NCBI GenBank assembly: GCA_016208085.1 | Contig: JACQYT010000064.1 | Span: 1-48,245 of the forward strand | Direction of reading: 5' to 3' | Source of the DNA: Elusimicrobiota bacterium | Lineage (GTDB): Bacteria > Elusimicrobiota > Elusimicrobia > Elusimicrobiales > UBA9959 | Length of the DNA: 48,245 bases | Shown: piece after piece, positions 33,682 to 41,393 of the stretch | Numbering within the stretch: the stretch's first letter is position 1 | Layout of the letters: every line of letters starts with the position of its first letter | Translations under genes and position numbers: made by a program | Notes under the pieces: model-generated | The model's database searches: none | Seen by the model: the letters and a program-made list of their open reading frames with translations, nothing else | Told to the model about the DNA's origin: nothing

Positions 33682-34287
33682 TTAGAAGATTAAAATTACG
33701 GCGGCAAGGCCGAGCAGTCCCAGGAGGCCGATTATCAGGGTTTGCTCTGGCGCCGGAATTGAGGAAGGCCGGTTTTTTTCCCTTCCGCGGGAATTAACGC
33801 TTTCCAGCATGAGGCGCGCGAGTTCCGGGTGCCGGGCTGAGTTTATCTCAATGGAATACCACTTGCCGGCCAGCGTGAAAATTCCGAAAAATAAGATCCC
33901 GGTCTTTTCATTTTTGCCGCCGGCGACGTTGTAGCGGCATTTTATACCGTTTGAAAACGTCATTTCCGCGGGCGCCGCCTGTTCCCACTGGAGATCGCCG
34001 GCCGGCAGGGTTTTTTCTCCGGCAGCCCTGAATAACTCCGGCGTGTATTCCGGGGTTGAATCGGAGAACTTAAAGACGGCGACCGTTTCGCCTGACGGGT
34101 TTTTGATATAAACGGCTGAACCGGGTTTTTCTCCGAAGGCGTGCGAAAAACCGTCAGGCATGGAAAAGGTGAATACGGCGTCGCCTGAGAGCTGGGCGGG
34201 CCTGGCATCGAGCCGGGGCGGCGCGTTTATAAGGCAAACCAGGGCAAACAGCAATGCGTTGCCGATTCTTGTATCCGCCATCGGCAT
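33682..34287 (-). CDS. Exported protein with C-terminal membrane tail, unknown function
   Basis: A 201-residue protein with an N-terminal hydrophobic signal (GNALLFALVCLINAPP), a beta-rich middle (VFTFSMPDGFSHAFG...ILFFGIFTLAGKWYSIEIN) and a C-terminal hydrophobic tail (last 25 residues) introduced by SSIPAPEQTLII. The same tail opening (PSIPSPQQLLII) is found in the small protein at 31949-32203. There are no basic residues after the tail. The middle somewhat resembles proteins that test lipoprotein or stress state, but I assign no family. Confidence 0.6.
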   Translation of the reverse strand: MPMADTRIGNALLFALVCLINAPPRLDARPAQLSGDAVFTFSMPDGFSHAFGEKPGSAVYIKNPSGETVAVFKFSDSTPEYTPELFRAAGEKTLPAGDLQWEQAAPAEMTFSNGIKCRYNVAGGKNEKTGILFFGIFTLAGKWYSIEINSARHPELARLMLESVNSRGREKNRPSSIPAPEQTLIIGLLGLLGLAAVILIF

Positions 34288-34321
34288 ATTCTATATAATT
34301 GCGGGCTGTCAGGGAAGACAA

Positions 34322-35647
34322 TTAAAACGGATAGCCCACTTTTATTATGGCGTTGGTCCCTTCGGAACCGAACGCGAATTCCCCGGTCCCGACCACCTGC
34401 GGTCGTATCACTATCCGGACGGCGAAGCCGGGCCCGTATTTCAGTTTCCGCGCTCTGAAATCGGAAGGCTTCGCGAACACCGCGCCGACGTCCAGAAAAG
34501 GCGCTATCTCGGTCTCGCTGATGAACTTCATGAAAGGCGAGCGCGTCAGCGTAATGCGCTCCTCTATATTGAAAACCAGCTTCCCGCGGTCCACAAACCG
34601 CCCGTCCCCGGCCATCCTCAAGCCCGTGCGCTCGCCGAGCTGCGGCCTGGCGTAGAAAGGCAGGTCGTCCCCCCGCTGGAACTGCAGCAGAGAGTGCACG
34701 GCGGTCACAAAGCGGCCCTCTTCCTTATAATTATAGTAATGCTTCACCTGGAACGAATAGGTCCGGTAATTAAAATCCGAGCTCAGCCGTTTGGCGGAGT
34801 AGCTGAGAGCGGCGCCGGCGTAAGTGCCGGTCTTCGGCAGGAAGGGGTGGTCGGTATTGTCATAAACCAGCGAAAACTGGTTATTCAGGAAATCTTTCCA
34901 TTTTGAGGCCGCGGCGTAGTCGGCCGGGAATACGCCGCTTACGCGCGCGGTGTCCACCGGCCCGTCGGAGATCTTCTTGAAATAATAGGAATGGCACAGA
35001 TTCAGGAAAAGACGCTTTATGAGCGGAAAATCAACAATGAATTCTTCGCCGGTCATGTTCAGGGCGTAATTCGCCCGGTCCTTAATCGCCGCGCGCGCGC
35101 CGTAGCCGTAAAAAGAGGGTTTGCCGGTTATCCAGTTCTTGGCCTCAAAGCTCAGCCGGATAGCCGTGCCGAACAGCCGGGGCGTGTAATAATAAGTGAT
35201 AAATTCCCGTTCCACCTCCTGTGAAAGGGCGGCGCGCAGTATGAAAAACCTCTTCTCGTCCGGGAAAATGTAGTGGCGGTAGGTAAGGGTGGCCCCGAGG
35301 TAGCGGTTATAACTGGCGGACGGAACCATGACCGATTTGATGAGCTTCGTGTTCCTGTCCCTTAAAGGTATTATCGGCATGAGGCCGTAGCTCGGTCCCA
35401 GGTCTTTGTTGGAGTCCACCGCCGGAAAAAGTATTATCGGGCCGCCGGCGGTCTTTATGGCCATCGCGGTCAGCATTCTGGAAAGCAGGTTTTCCCGGTA
35501 GGCGGCGGCCGGTGGTTCCAGGGGCTTTAATATTTCTTCGCCGGGTTTGGGCGCGGGCCGGGCCGCCCTTTCCTTTTCAGGGAGCTGGCAGTAAATGCCG
35601 GAAGTCAGGGATAAGATGATCAGCAGGGCGGCAAGCGCTTTTTTCAT
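34322..35647 (-). CDS. Omp85/BamA-type outer membrane barrel protein
   Basis: The ATG at 35647 begins a signal peptide (MKKALAALLIILSLTSGIYC; the Cys may also be a lipobox) and gives 441 residues. The rest is rich in alternating beta strands, contains the FLPKTGTYAGAALSYSAK segment typical of surface-antigen (Omp85) barrels, and ends in a phenylalanine (IKVGYPF), the outer-membrane insertion signal. No POTRA domains are present, so this is a short-form relative, not BamA itself. It supports a diderm envelope. Its whole upstream region is a MITE-like element, so any promoter lies within or beyond it. Confidence 0.75.
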   Translation of the reverse strand: MKKALAALLIILSLTSGIYCQLPEKERAARPAPKPGEEILKPLEPPAAAYRENLLSRMLTAMAIKTAGGPIILFPAVDSNKDLGPSYGLMPIIPLRDRNTKLIKSVMVPSASYNRYLGATLTYRHYIFPDEKRFFILRAALSQEVEREFITYYYTPRLFGTAIRLSFEAKNWITGKPSFYGYGARAAIKDRANYALNMTGEEFIVDFPLIKRLFLNLCHSYYFKKISDGPVDTARVSGVFPADYAAASKWKDFLNNQFSLVYDNTDHPFLPKTGTYAGAALSYSAKRLSSDFNYRTYSFQVKHYYNYKEEGRFVTAVHSLLQFQRGDDLPFYARPQLGERTGLRMAGDGRFVDRGKLVFNIEERITLTRSPFMKFISETEIAPFLDVGAVFAKPSDFRARKLKYGPGFAVRIVIRPQVVGTGEFAFGSEGTNAIIKVGYPF

Positions 35648-35663
35648 CGCGTTGAAATTCTTA

Positions 35664-35939
35664 GGAGCCGTTAAGAAATAACTGATACATTTGGCTGACC
35701 GATTTTGTGGCGAAACAAGGAACGAGGGGCGCGGCGTAGCAGCGCTACGTAAGCGACGAGTGACGCAGTTGCAGCCCAAAAGCGGTCAGCCCCCGCGCCG
35801 ACGGCGCGGGGGAGGCACATCTTTGGCCGGCTGCTGCGTTGCTCCTCCTCAATGTAGCCCTGCTACACCATCGTCGTCGCGCCTTGCATCCGGCTCAAAT
35901 CTGTGCCTCCAAATGCGTCAGTTATTTCTTAACGGCTCC
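35664..35939. mobile_element. MITE-like element, 276 bp, with 31-bp terminal inverted repeats
   Basis: The ends (35664-35694 and 35909-35939) are inverted copies beginning GGAGCCGTTAAGAAATAACT with only two differences in 31 bases. Inside are nested inverted repeats: GCTGACCG...CGGTCAGC (about 35694-35790), a perfect CCCCCGCGCC hairpin in the centre (about 35790-35812), and GGCACATC...TCTGTGCC (about 35814-35908). It has no coding capacity. The right end codes the last residues and stop of nadE. Confidence 0.75.
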
Positions 35940-37561
35940 ATCTTCCTGCCGTAGCCGAAGGATCTCTCCGTTACTTTCAAGCCTATAGGAAGCTGTTTCC
36001 TTTTGTATTCGCCGGCTTCTATTTTCCTGATGATATTGAGCACAAGCTCTCTGTTGAAGCCTTTTCTTATTATTTCGCGCAGGCCGTTGTTCCCCTCCAT
36101 ATAGAGGCGGATGACGGCGTCCAGCGTCTTATATGGCGGCAGGTCGTCCTGGTCTTTCTGGCCGGGTTTGAGCTCGGCGGTCGGCGGCCGTTCCAGGACG
36201 GAGCGCGGGATTATTTCCCGGTCCCTGTTTATGAAGGCGGCCAGTTTATAGACTTCGGTCTTCAAAAGATCCGCTATAGGCGCCAGAGCGCCGGCCGTGT
36301 CCCCGTAGAGCGTGCAGTAACCCATGGCTATCTCGGATTTGTTGCCGGTAGTGAGCGCCAGCCAGTTGTTGGTATTGGCCAGGGCCATCAAAAGCGAACC
36401 CCTGACCCTTGACTGGAGATTCTGCCTGGTCAGCGTCACGCCCGCGCCCGTTCCGAGGTGTTTTGCGCCGAGCTCTTTTAAAAACGCGCCGTAAATGTTC
36501 TTTATGGGAAGGGTCTCGGTCCTTATGCCGAGGTTCCTCGCGGTCCGCGCCGCGTCCCGGCCGCTTAAAGCCGATGTATAGGCTGAAGGCATAAGGACCG
36601 CCGTCACGTTTTCCGGGCCCAGGGCTTTTGCCGCCAGCGCGGCCACCACGGCCGAATCTACGCCGCCGCTTAAGCCGAGGACGGCTTTTTTAAAGCCGAG
36701 TTTCAGGAAATAATCTTTTATCCCCAGCGTCAGGGCGGAAAATATTTCCCGGTAATCGTCCCGGTCTGGGGACACACCTTGCTGCAAGGTGTGTCCCCCG
36801 TCCGTATCCGCCAGGACGAGGTCTTCCTCAAAGGCGCGCGCTTTGGCGAGCAGGCGGCCGCAGGGGTCCAGCGCGAAACTGTTTCCGTCAAAGATAAGTT
36901 CGTCATTGGCGCCGGTCTGGTTCGCATAGATGATGCAGGCGCCCATTTTTTTCGCGAGAGCGGCCAGTATTTTCAGCCTTTTGGCGCTTTTCCCCTTATA
37001 ATAAGGAGAGGCGGAGATATTTATGATCACCTTCGCTTTACGGCCCAGAAGCGTGCGCGCCGGATCGTTCTTATAAAGCAGGCGTTTGGGCACAAGGGCG
37101 GTCTCGGCCCAGATGTCCTCGCAGATGGTCAGCCCCAGCAGCGCGCCTTTGAATTTTACGGGGCGGTTGGAAACCGCGGGCTCAAAGTAGCGCGCCTCGT
37201 CAAAGATATCATAAGTGGGCAAAAGGGACTTGGCCTGCCGGGCCGTTACGCGCCCGCCGGCTATAAGGGCTATGGCGTTTAAAAGCTCCTTGCCGCGGGC
37301 CTTGTTTCTGTCCACGTAGCCGACCGCCAGCGCGGTATCCAGCCGCAGGGCGGCCAGGCCGCGGAGGGCTCCAAGGTTTTCGTTTATAAATTCATTTCTT
37401 TCAAGCATGTCCAGCGGCGGATAGCCGGTGACGGCGAGCTCCGGAAAAACGGTCAGGTCCGCGCCCTGGGCTTGCGCCTTAACGGCGAAGGAGGCTATCT
37501 TAAGCGCGTTGCCTTTTATATCGCCGACTTTCGGGTTTATCTGGGCTATGGCTATTTTCAT
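35918..37561 (-). CDS. nadE: Glutamine-dependent NAD+ synthetase NadE
   Basis: Two-domain enzyme that makes NAD from nicotinic acid adenine dinucleotide using glutamine. The N-terminal nitrilase-type glutaminase (about 1-245) has the Glu (FPELAVTGYPP), Lys (AKSLLPTYDIFDE) and Cys (LTICEDIWAE) of the catalytic triad. The synthetase domain (about 270-540) has the PP-loop LSGGVDSAVVAAL. The 547 residues are near the family length. A perfect palindrome codes residues about 255-265 in the linker between the domains. The last six residues (EPLRNN) and the stop are coded by the terminal repeat of the adjacent MITE-like element. Confidence 0.95.
   Translation of the reverse strand: MKIAIAQINPKVGDIKGNALKIASFAVKAQAQGADLTVFPELAVTGYPPLDMLERNEFINENLGALRGLAALRLDTALAVGYVDRNKARGKELLNAIALIAGGRVTARQAKSLLPTYDIFDEARYFEPAVSNRPVKFKGALLGLTICEDIWAETALVPKRLLYKNDPARTLLGRKAKVIINISASPYYKGKSAKRLKILAALAKKMGACIIYANQTGANDELIFDGNSFALDPCGRLLAKARAFEEDLVLADTDGGHTLQQGVSPDRDDYREIFSALTLGIKDYFLKLGFKKAVLGLSGGVDSAVVAALAAKALGPENVTAVLMPSAYTSALSGRDAARTARNLGIRTETLPIKNIYGAFLKELGAKHLGTGAGVTLTRQNLQSRVRGSLLMALANTNNWLALTTGNKSEIAMGYCTLYGDTAGALAPIADLLKTEVYKLAAFINRDREIIPRSVLERPPTAELKPGQKDQDDLPPYKTLDAVIRLYMEGNNGLREIIRKGFNRELVLNIIRKIEAGEYKRKQLPIGLKVTERSFGYGRKMEPLRNN
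36768..36798. repeat. Perfect GGGGACACACC palindrome inside nadE
   Basis: Arms of 15 bases (GGGGACACACCTTGC and its mirror) around one base, lying in frame within the linker between the glutaminase and synthetase domains. The GGGGACA core is shared with the murE-murF junction. It looks like a repetitive extragenic palindrome that landed in a coding region without breaking it. Confidence 0.75.
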
Positions 37562-37672
37562 ATAACCCGAAAATTGCAGCGCAATTTTCGGGCGCTTGTT
37601 CGCTTATCTATCTACGTCGGGCCAATAGGTTTTACCAATGAATGCCTGCAAAATTTTGCATCGCTGGTCAGG
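37562..37672. repeat. CCCGAAAATTG-headed dispersed repeat, copy A
   Basis: A unit of about 110 bp headed by the hairpin CCCGAAAATTGC...GCAATTTTCGGG, then GGCCAATA, TTTTACCA and CTGCAAAATTTTGC, ending GGTCAGG. A second copy (38731-38839) aligns along its whole length with scattered changes. Copy A begins at the nadE start codon and lies upstream of the rpsB promoter. Confidence 0.75.
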
Positions 37673-37762
37673 CAAAGAGCCCGAAAACATCAGTTCCAAC
37701 TGAAACTTTCATTATAGGATATAAGCCGCCCGCATGTAAAAAAATAATCCCCCGCGGCGCGT

Positions 37763-37791
37763 TTGAAAAAAAGGCGGCAATATGCTAGTAT
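37763..37791 (+). promoter_or_regulatory. Promoter of rpsB-tsf
   Basis: TTGAAA (37763-37768) and TAGTAT (37786-37791) with a 17-base spacer; the spacer ends in TGC, so this is also an extended -10 (TGCTAGTAT). Transcription would start near 37798 and leave a leader of about 60 bases before rpsB at 37859. The leader contains GGAGG at 37841-37845 as the ribosome site. Confidence 0.75.
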
Positions 37792-37858
37792 AGCTTTCAA
37801 TGAAATCCTGCTCCTGGAGGGCGGGAAAAGAACCGTTGACGGAGGATAAGTAAGCCAA

Positions 37859-38734
37859 ATGTTGAATATATCCATGAAAACCATGCTGGAAGCCGGGGTG
37901 CATTTCGGTCATCAGACCTACAGGTGGAACCCCAAGATGGCCCGTTATATTTTCGGAGAAAGGAACGGCATACATATCCTTGATCTGCAGAAGACGGTTA
38001 AGGAATTGAAAAAAGCCTGCGCTTTTGTGAAAGACTCCGCCAAAGAAGGCAAAAGGTTCCTTTTCGTCGGCACCAAAAAGCAGGCGAAAGATATCGTCCG
38101 GGAAGAGGCCGCGCGGGCCGGGGTTCCCTGCGTCTATGAGAAATGGCTGGGCGGCATCCTGACAAATTTTGAGACCCTGAAGAAATCCATAAAGAGGCTT
38201 GAAGAGCTTGAGCGCCTTGAAGCCGACGGGCTTTTCCGCGTCATGTCCAAAAAAGAGGTTTCCCGCCTGACGAAAGAAAAGAACCGCCTGGTAAAACTCC
38301 TTTCCGGCATCAGGGCCATGAAAATTCTCCCCGAGATCGTCTTCATCGTGGACCCCATTGAGGAAGCTGGCGCGCTTAGCGAAGCAAGAAAACTGAAGAT
38401 CCCCGTGGTGGGCGTATGCGATACCAACTGCGACCCCGATCTGCTTGACTGGGCGGTTCCCGGCAACGACGACGCCGCCCGTTCCATACGGCTTTTTTGC
38501 GCCGCCATGGCCGATGCCATAATGGAAGGCCGAACCGAAGCCGAAGCCGCCAAAGCGGCCGTTATCCGCCAGGACCAGGCTGCGGCTCCCGTCCCGGCTC
38601 TGGAGGCTGAGCCGGCGGCCCCCCCGGCGGCGGGGGAGGAAGCTGCCGCCGAAGGCCCCGGCCCGCAGCCGGAGACCGCCCCGCGGCTTGAGGAAGACGA
38701 AACCGCCGCCGAACCCGTCAAGACCGAAGAATAA
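37859..38734 (+). CDS. rpsB: 30S ribosomal protein S2
   Basis: The N-terminus ([22 protein letters not shown]), [28 protein letters not shown] and [13 protein letters not shown] are standard S2 features. The protein has 291 residues; beyond about residue 235 it has an extra Ala/Pro/Glu-rich acidic tail of some 55 residues that most S2 proteins lack and that is probably disordered. The stop codon is the first triplet of repeat copy B, which separates it from tsf. Confidence 0.96.
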   Translation: MLNISMKTMLEAGVHFGHQTYRWNPKMARYIFGERNGIHILDLQKTVKELKKACAFVKDSAKEGKRFLFVGTKKQAKDIVREEAARAGVPCVYEKWLGGILTNFETLKKSIKRLEELERLEADGLFRVMSKKEVSRLTKEKNRLVKLLSGIRAMKILPEIVFIVDPIEEAGALSEARKLKIPVVGVCDTNCDPDLLDWAVPGNDDAARSIRLFCAAMADAIMEGRTEAEAAKAAVIRQDQAAAPVPALEAEPAAPPAAGEEAAAEGPGPQPETAPRLEEDETAAEPVKTEE

Positions 38735-38839
38735 CCCGAAAATTGCCGCAATTTTCGGGTCTTCGTTCGCCTGTTTATTAACTTCGGCCAATAAGATTTT
38801 ACCAGGAAACACCTGTAAGATTTTGCGTCGCCGGTCAGG
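38731..38839. repeat. CCCGAAAATTG-headed dispersed repeat, copy B
   Basis: Second copy of the unit at 37562, filling the rpsB-tsf gap. Its head hairpin has CCCGAAAATTGC/GCAATTTTCGGG arms. The unit ends in GGTCAGG, and the final bases contribute to the GGAGG ribosome site of tsf (38838-38842). In the mRNA it is therefore the whole intercistronic region. Confidence 0.75.
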
Positions 38840-38847
38840 AGGACTTT

Positions 38848-39753
38848 ATGAGCACCATAACCAGCGAACAGGTAATGTCGCTGCGCAACCAGACAGGCGC
38901 GGGCGTAATGGACTGTAAGAACGCGCTTAAAGAATCGGCCGGCGACCTGACAAAAGCGGTGGACCTTTTGAGAAAGAAAGGCCTGGCGGGTCTGGCCAAA
39001 AGAGCCGGCCGCGTCATGAAAGAGGGCCTTGTGACCGTGAAAATCTCCCCCGGTTCCGGCGCCCTGGCCATGCTTGAGATAAATTGCGAAACCGATTTCG
39101 TAGCCAAAAACCCGGCGGTCCGGGCGCTGGCCGAAGAGCTGTCGGACCTGATGCTCGCCGACGCTTCCATGACAAATCCCGCGGAAAACGAAAAAGCCAA
39201 AGAGAAACTCCAGGCGCTCGCCATAAAGACCGGCGAAAATATGCAACTGCGCCGCGGCGTCGTCTATCGCCCCGCCGCAAACGGCATAGTCGGTTTTTAC
39301 GTGCATTCCGATTTCAAAAAAAGCGCCGTGGTAGAGCTCGGTTTTGACGGCGAGCCGCCCGCGGCTAAAGACGAACTGCTTGCGCTGGCCAAGGAACTGT
39401 CCATGCAGTGCGTGGCGCTGCATCCTAAATGGCTTAAGAAAGAAGACGTCCCGGCCGAGACCGTGGAAAAGGAACGCGAGATCTACCGCGCGAAGATGGA
39501 AAAAGACGAGGCCGACGCCGGGGCCCTGGCCGCGGAGACCGGCAAACCCCACAAGGCAAAAACTCCGGAAGGAATTGCGAAGATGCTTGAAGGCCGCGTT
39601 AACAAATTCTACCAGGAACATTGCCTCCTTGAGCAGGTTTCCATCCGGGAAACAAAACTTTCCGTGGCGCAGTTTGTGAAAACCCGCTCGGAAAAGTTGA
39701 AAGGCGAAATCCAGGTCAGAAAGTTCGACTGTTATATCGTGGGCGTGGAATAA
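38848..39753 (+). CDS. tsf: Translation elongation factor Ts
   Basis: Exchanges GDP for GTP on EF-Tu. The 301-residue protein has the N-terminal UBA-like domain (VMSLRNQTGAGVMDCKNAL), the KKGLAGLAKRAGR segment, the hallmark EINCETDFVAKN, and the core with VALHPKWL and the coiled-coil-like C-terminal part ending VRKFDCYIVGVE. Strong ribosome site GGAGG six bases upstream. Order rpsB-tsf-pyrH is conserved in most bacteria. Confidence 0.96.
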   Translation: MSTITSEQVMSLRNQTGAGVMDCKNALKESAGDLTKAVDLLRKKGLAGLAKRAGRVMKEGLVTVKISPGSGALAMLEINCETDFVAKNPAVRALAEELSDLMLADASMTNPAENEKAKEKLQALAIKTGENMQLRRGVVYRPAANGIVGFYVHSDFKKSAVVELGFDGEPPAAKDELLALAKELSMQCVALHPKWLKKEDVPAETVEKEREIYRAKMEKDEADAGALAAETGKPHKAKTPEGIAKMLEGRVNKFYQEHCLLEQVSIRETKLSVAQFVKTRSEKLKGEIQVRKFDCYIVGVE

Positions 39754-39756
39754 AAA

Positions 39757-39846
39757 CAGGGTATAGGGTAGAGGGTTTAGGGTATAGTAACAACAGTTTA
39801 AACCCTAAAACCCTAAAACCCTAAAACCCTAAAACCCTAAAACCCT
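39757..39846. repeat. GGGTATAGGGTAGAGGG head and AACCCTA heptamer array before pyrH
   Basis: CAGGGTATAGGGTAGAGGG, the head also seen at 12012 and 22973, is followed by about five direct AACCCTAA units (39797-39846) that run up to the pyrH start codon. No ribosome site remains in front of pyrH. Confidence 0.85.
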
Positions 39847-40554
39847 ATGCCCTACAAACGGGTCCTGCTTAAAATATCCGGAGAGGCGCTTGCCAGAAAC
39901 GGCGGCGGGCGGTCCATCAGTCCGGCCGCGCTTACTTTCATTTCCGAAGAGATAAGAAAAGCCTGCCGTCCCGATATACAACTTGCCGTAGTCATAGGCG
40001 GCGGCAATATCTGGCGCGGCGCCAAAGACGGACACGGCATGATAGACCGCGTCATTTCCGACAACATGGGAATGCTGGCCACTATCGTCAACGCGATGGC
40101 GCTGCAGTCGGCGCTTGAGCACAAGGGCATCCGGACCAGGGTCCAGACCGCGATAGAAATCTCGCGCCTTGCGGAGCCCTTCATCAGAAGGAGAGCCATC
40201 CGCCACCTTGAAAAAGGCCGGGTGGTCATCTTTGCCGGAGGCACCGGCAATCCCTATTTCACCACCGACTCGGCCGCGGCGCTGAGAGCCGCCGAGATAG
40301 GCGCGGATGTGATCTTCAAGGCCACGCAGGTCAACGGCGTCTATACCGGCGACCCGAAGCTGGATAAAAAGGCCAGAATGATAAAGAGCATCACTTACAT
40401 GGACGCCATCAGAAAGGGCCTTAAGTTCATGGACACCAGCGCTTTGACGCTTTGCATGGAAAACCATCTCCCGATACTCATTTTCAACCTGCACGTCGCC
40501 GGCAATATCAAAAAAGCCGTCAACGGCGAGGCCCTGGGCACGCTGATAAAATAG
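39847..40554 (+). CDS. pyrH: UMP kinase PyrH
   Basis: Phosphorylates UMP to UDP; bacterial hexameric amino-acid-kinase-fold type. The 235-residue protein has LLKISGEAL at the start, VVIGGGNIWRGA, the ATIVNAMALQSALE segment and FAGGTGNPYFTTDSAAALRA, all typical. The ATG at 39847 is the only sensible start, but the usual ribosome site is replaced by heptamer repeats, so initiation may depend on coupling or an unstructured leader. frr, which usually follows, is absent; gmhA follows instead. Confidence 0.96.
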   Translation: MPYKRVLLKISGEALARNGGGRSISPAALTFISEEIRKACRPDIQLAVVIGGGNIWRGAKDGHGMIDRVISDNMGMLATIVNAMALQSALEHKGIRTRVQTAIEISRLAEPFIRRRAIRHLEKGRVVIFAGGTGNPYFTTDSAAALRAAEIGADVIFKATQVNGVYTGDPKLDKKARMIKSITYMDAIRKGLKFMDTSALTLCMENHLPILIFNLHVAGNIKKAVNGEALGTLIK

Positions 40555-40612
40555 AGTTTAAAGTCTATCAGGCAGCCAGTGTAGTGTCTCCAACGCTTCT
40601 TTACTTTCGGCT

Positions 40613-40666
40613 TGTAGTCGCAGAGCTTGCTCTGCTATTGGCGGTAAAGCAAGCTTTGCCGCTACA
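40613..40666. repeat. TGTAG...CTACA double-hairpin repeat, copy 2 (inverted)
   Basis: Bounded by TGTAG and CTACA, with hairpins GCAGAGCTTGCTCTGC and GGCGGTAAAGCAAGC..., it aligns in reverse orientation with the unit at 1955-2015. It lies between pyrH and gmhA. Confidence 0.55.
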
Positions 40667-40696
40667 CCAGGGCAAAAATCAAAAAGCAAAAAATTT

Positions 40697-41278
40697 ATGG
40701 ACGAGAAGATCCGGGCCGCCATAGAGCAGCATATAGCCGCAGCAAGCACGCTGCTCGCTAAGACGGAACTTATAGGACGGATAGCTTCCGCTCTTATCAC
40801 GGTTGCCGAACGTGGCGGCAAGATCCTTATCTGCGGGAACGGCGGGAGCGCGGCGGACAGCCAGCATATCGCGGCGGAACTGGTGGGCCGGTTTAAAAAG
40901 GAACGGCGCCCGGCGGCCGCCTTGGCCCTGACCGCCGACACCTCAGTGCTTACGAGCCTGGCCAACGATTACGGTTTTGATAAAGTCTTTGAGCGGCAGG
41001 TCATGGCCCTGGGGGCCAGGGGCGACGCCGTCATCGGCCTCTCAACTTCGGGCGCAAGCCCCAATGTCGCCAACGCCCTTAAGAAAGCCCGGGAACTGGG
41101 GCTCCTCACCATCGGCCTCCTAGGCCGAGACGGCGGGCTGATCAAGCAGTTCTGCGATCACGCCCTCGTCATAGAAAACGCCGACACCCCCCGCGTCCAG
41201 GAAATGCATATTCTCGCCGCGCATATAATCTGCGAACTGATAGAGAACGAGATTGAGCGGCAGAAACATCCTTCATAA
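40697..41278 (+). CDS. gmhA: Phosphoheptose isomerase GmhA
   Basis: SIS-domain enzyme converting sedoheptulose 7-phosphate to D-glycero-D-manno-heptose 7-phosphate, the first step to LPS core heptose. The 193-residue protein has ILICGNGGSAADSQHIAAELVGRF, the family signature, GLSTSGASPNV, and the C-terminal TPRVQEMHILAAHIICELIE with the metal-binding His. Presence suggests a heptose-containing surface glycan. A weak purine run precedes the ATG. Confidence 0.93.
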   Translation: MDEKIRAAIEQHIAAASTLLAKTELIGRIASALITVAERGGKILICGNGGSAADSQHIAAELVGRFKKERRPAAALALTADTSVLTSLANDYGFDKVFERQVMALGARGDAVIGLSTSGASPNVANALKKARELGLLTIGLLGRDGGLIKQFCDHALVIENADTPRVQEMHILAAHIICELIENEIERQKHPS

Positions 41279-41330
41279 GATCCACAGGGTCGCTCATATC
41301 TGTCATTAGATTTTTCTCCCGGCGCAGGCC

Positions 41331-41358
41331 TTGACATTCCAGGTGCGTTTGCTACAAT
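41331..41358 (+). promoter_or_regulatory. Promoter of toxin-like locus 1, conserved in locus 2
   Basis: Consensus TTGACA (41331-41336), 16-base spacer, and TACAAT (41353-41358) preceded by TGC, so also an extended -10. The sequence from TTGACA to the start codon at 41394 is almost identical to 45376-45441. Similarity between the two loci begins exactly at the -35 box. The leader contains GGCGGAGG about 12 bases before the ATG. Confidence 0.8.
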
Positions 41359-41393
41359 ATAAATGTTGGGTTTTGCCGGCGGAGGCCGCGGAT

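Noticed and set aside
38134-39621. A 495-codon minus-strand open frame across rpsB and tsf
   Set aside because: It is antisense to two unmistakable ribosome-related genes; high GC at third positions keeps the opposite frame open. No family signature or ribosome site.
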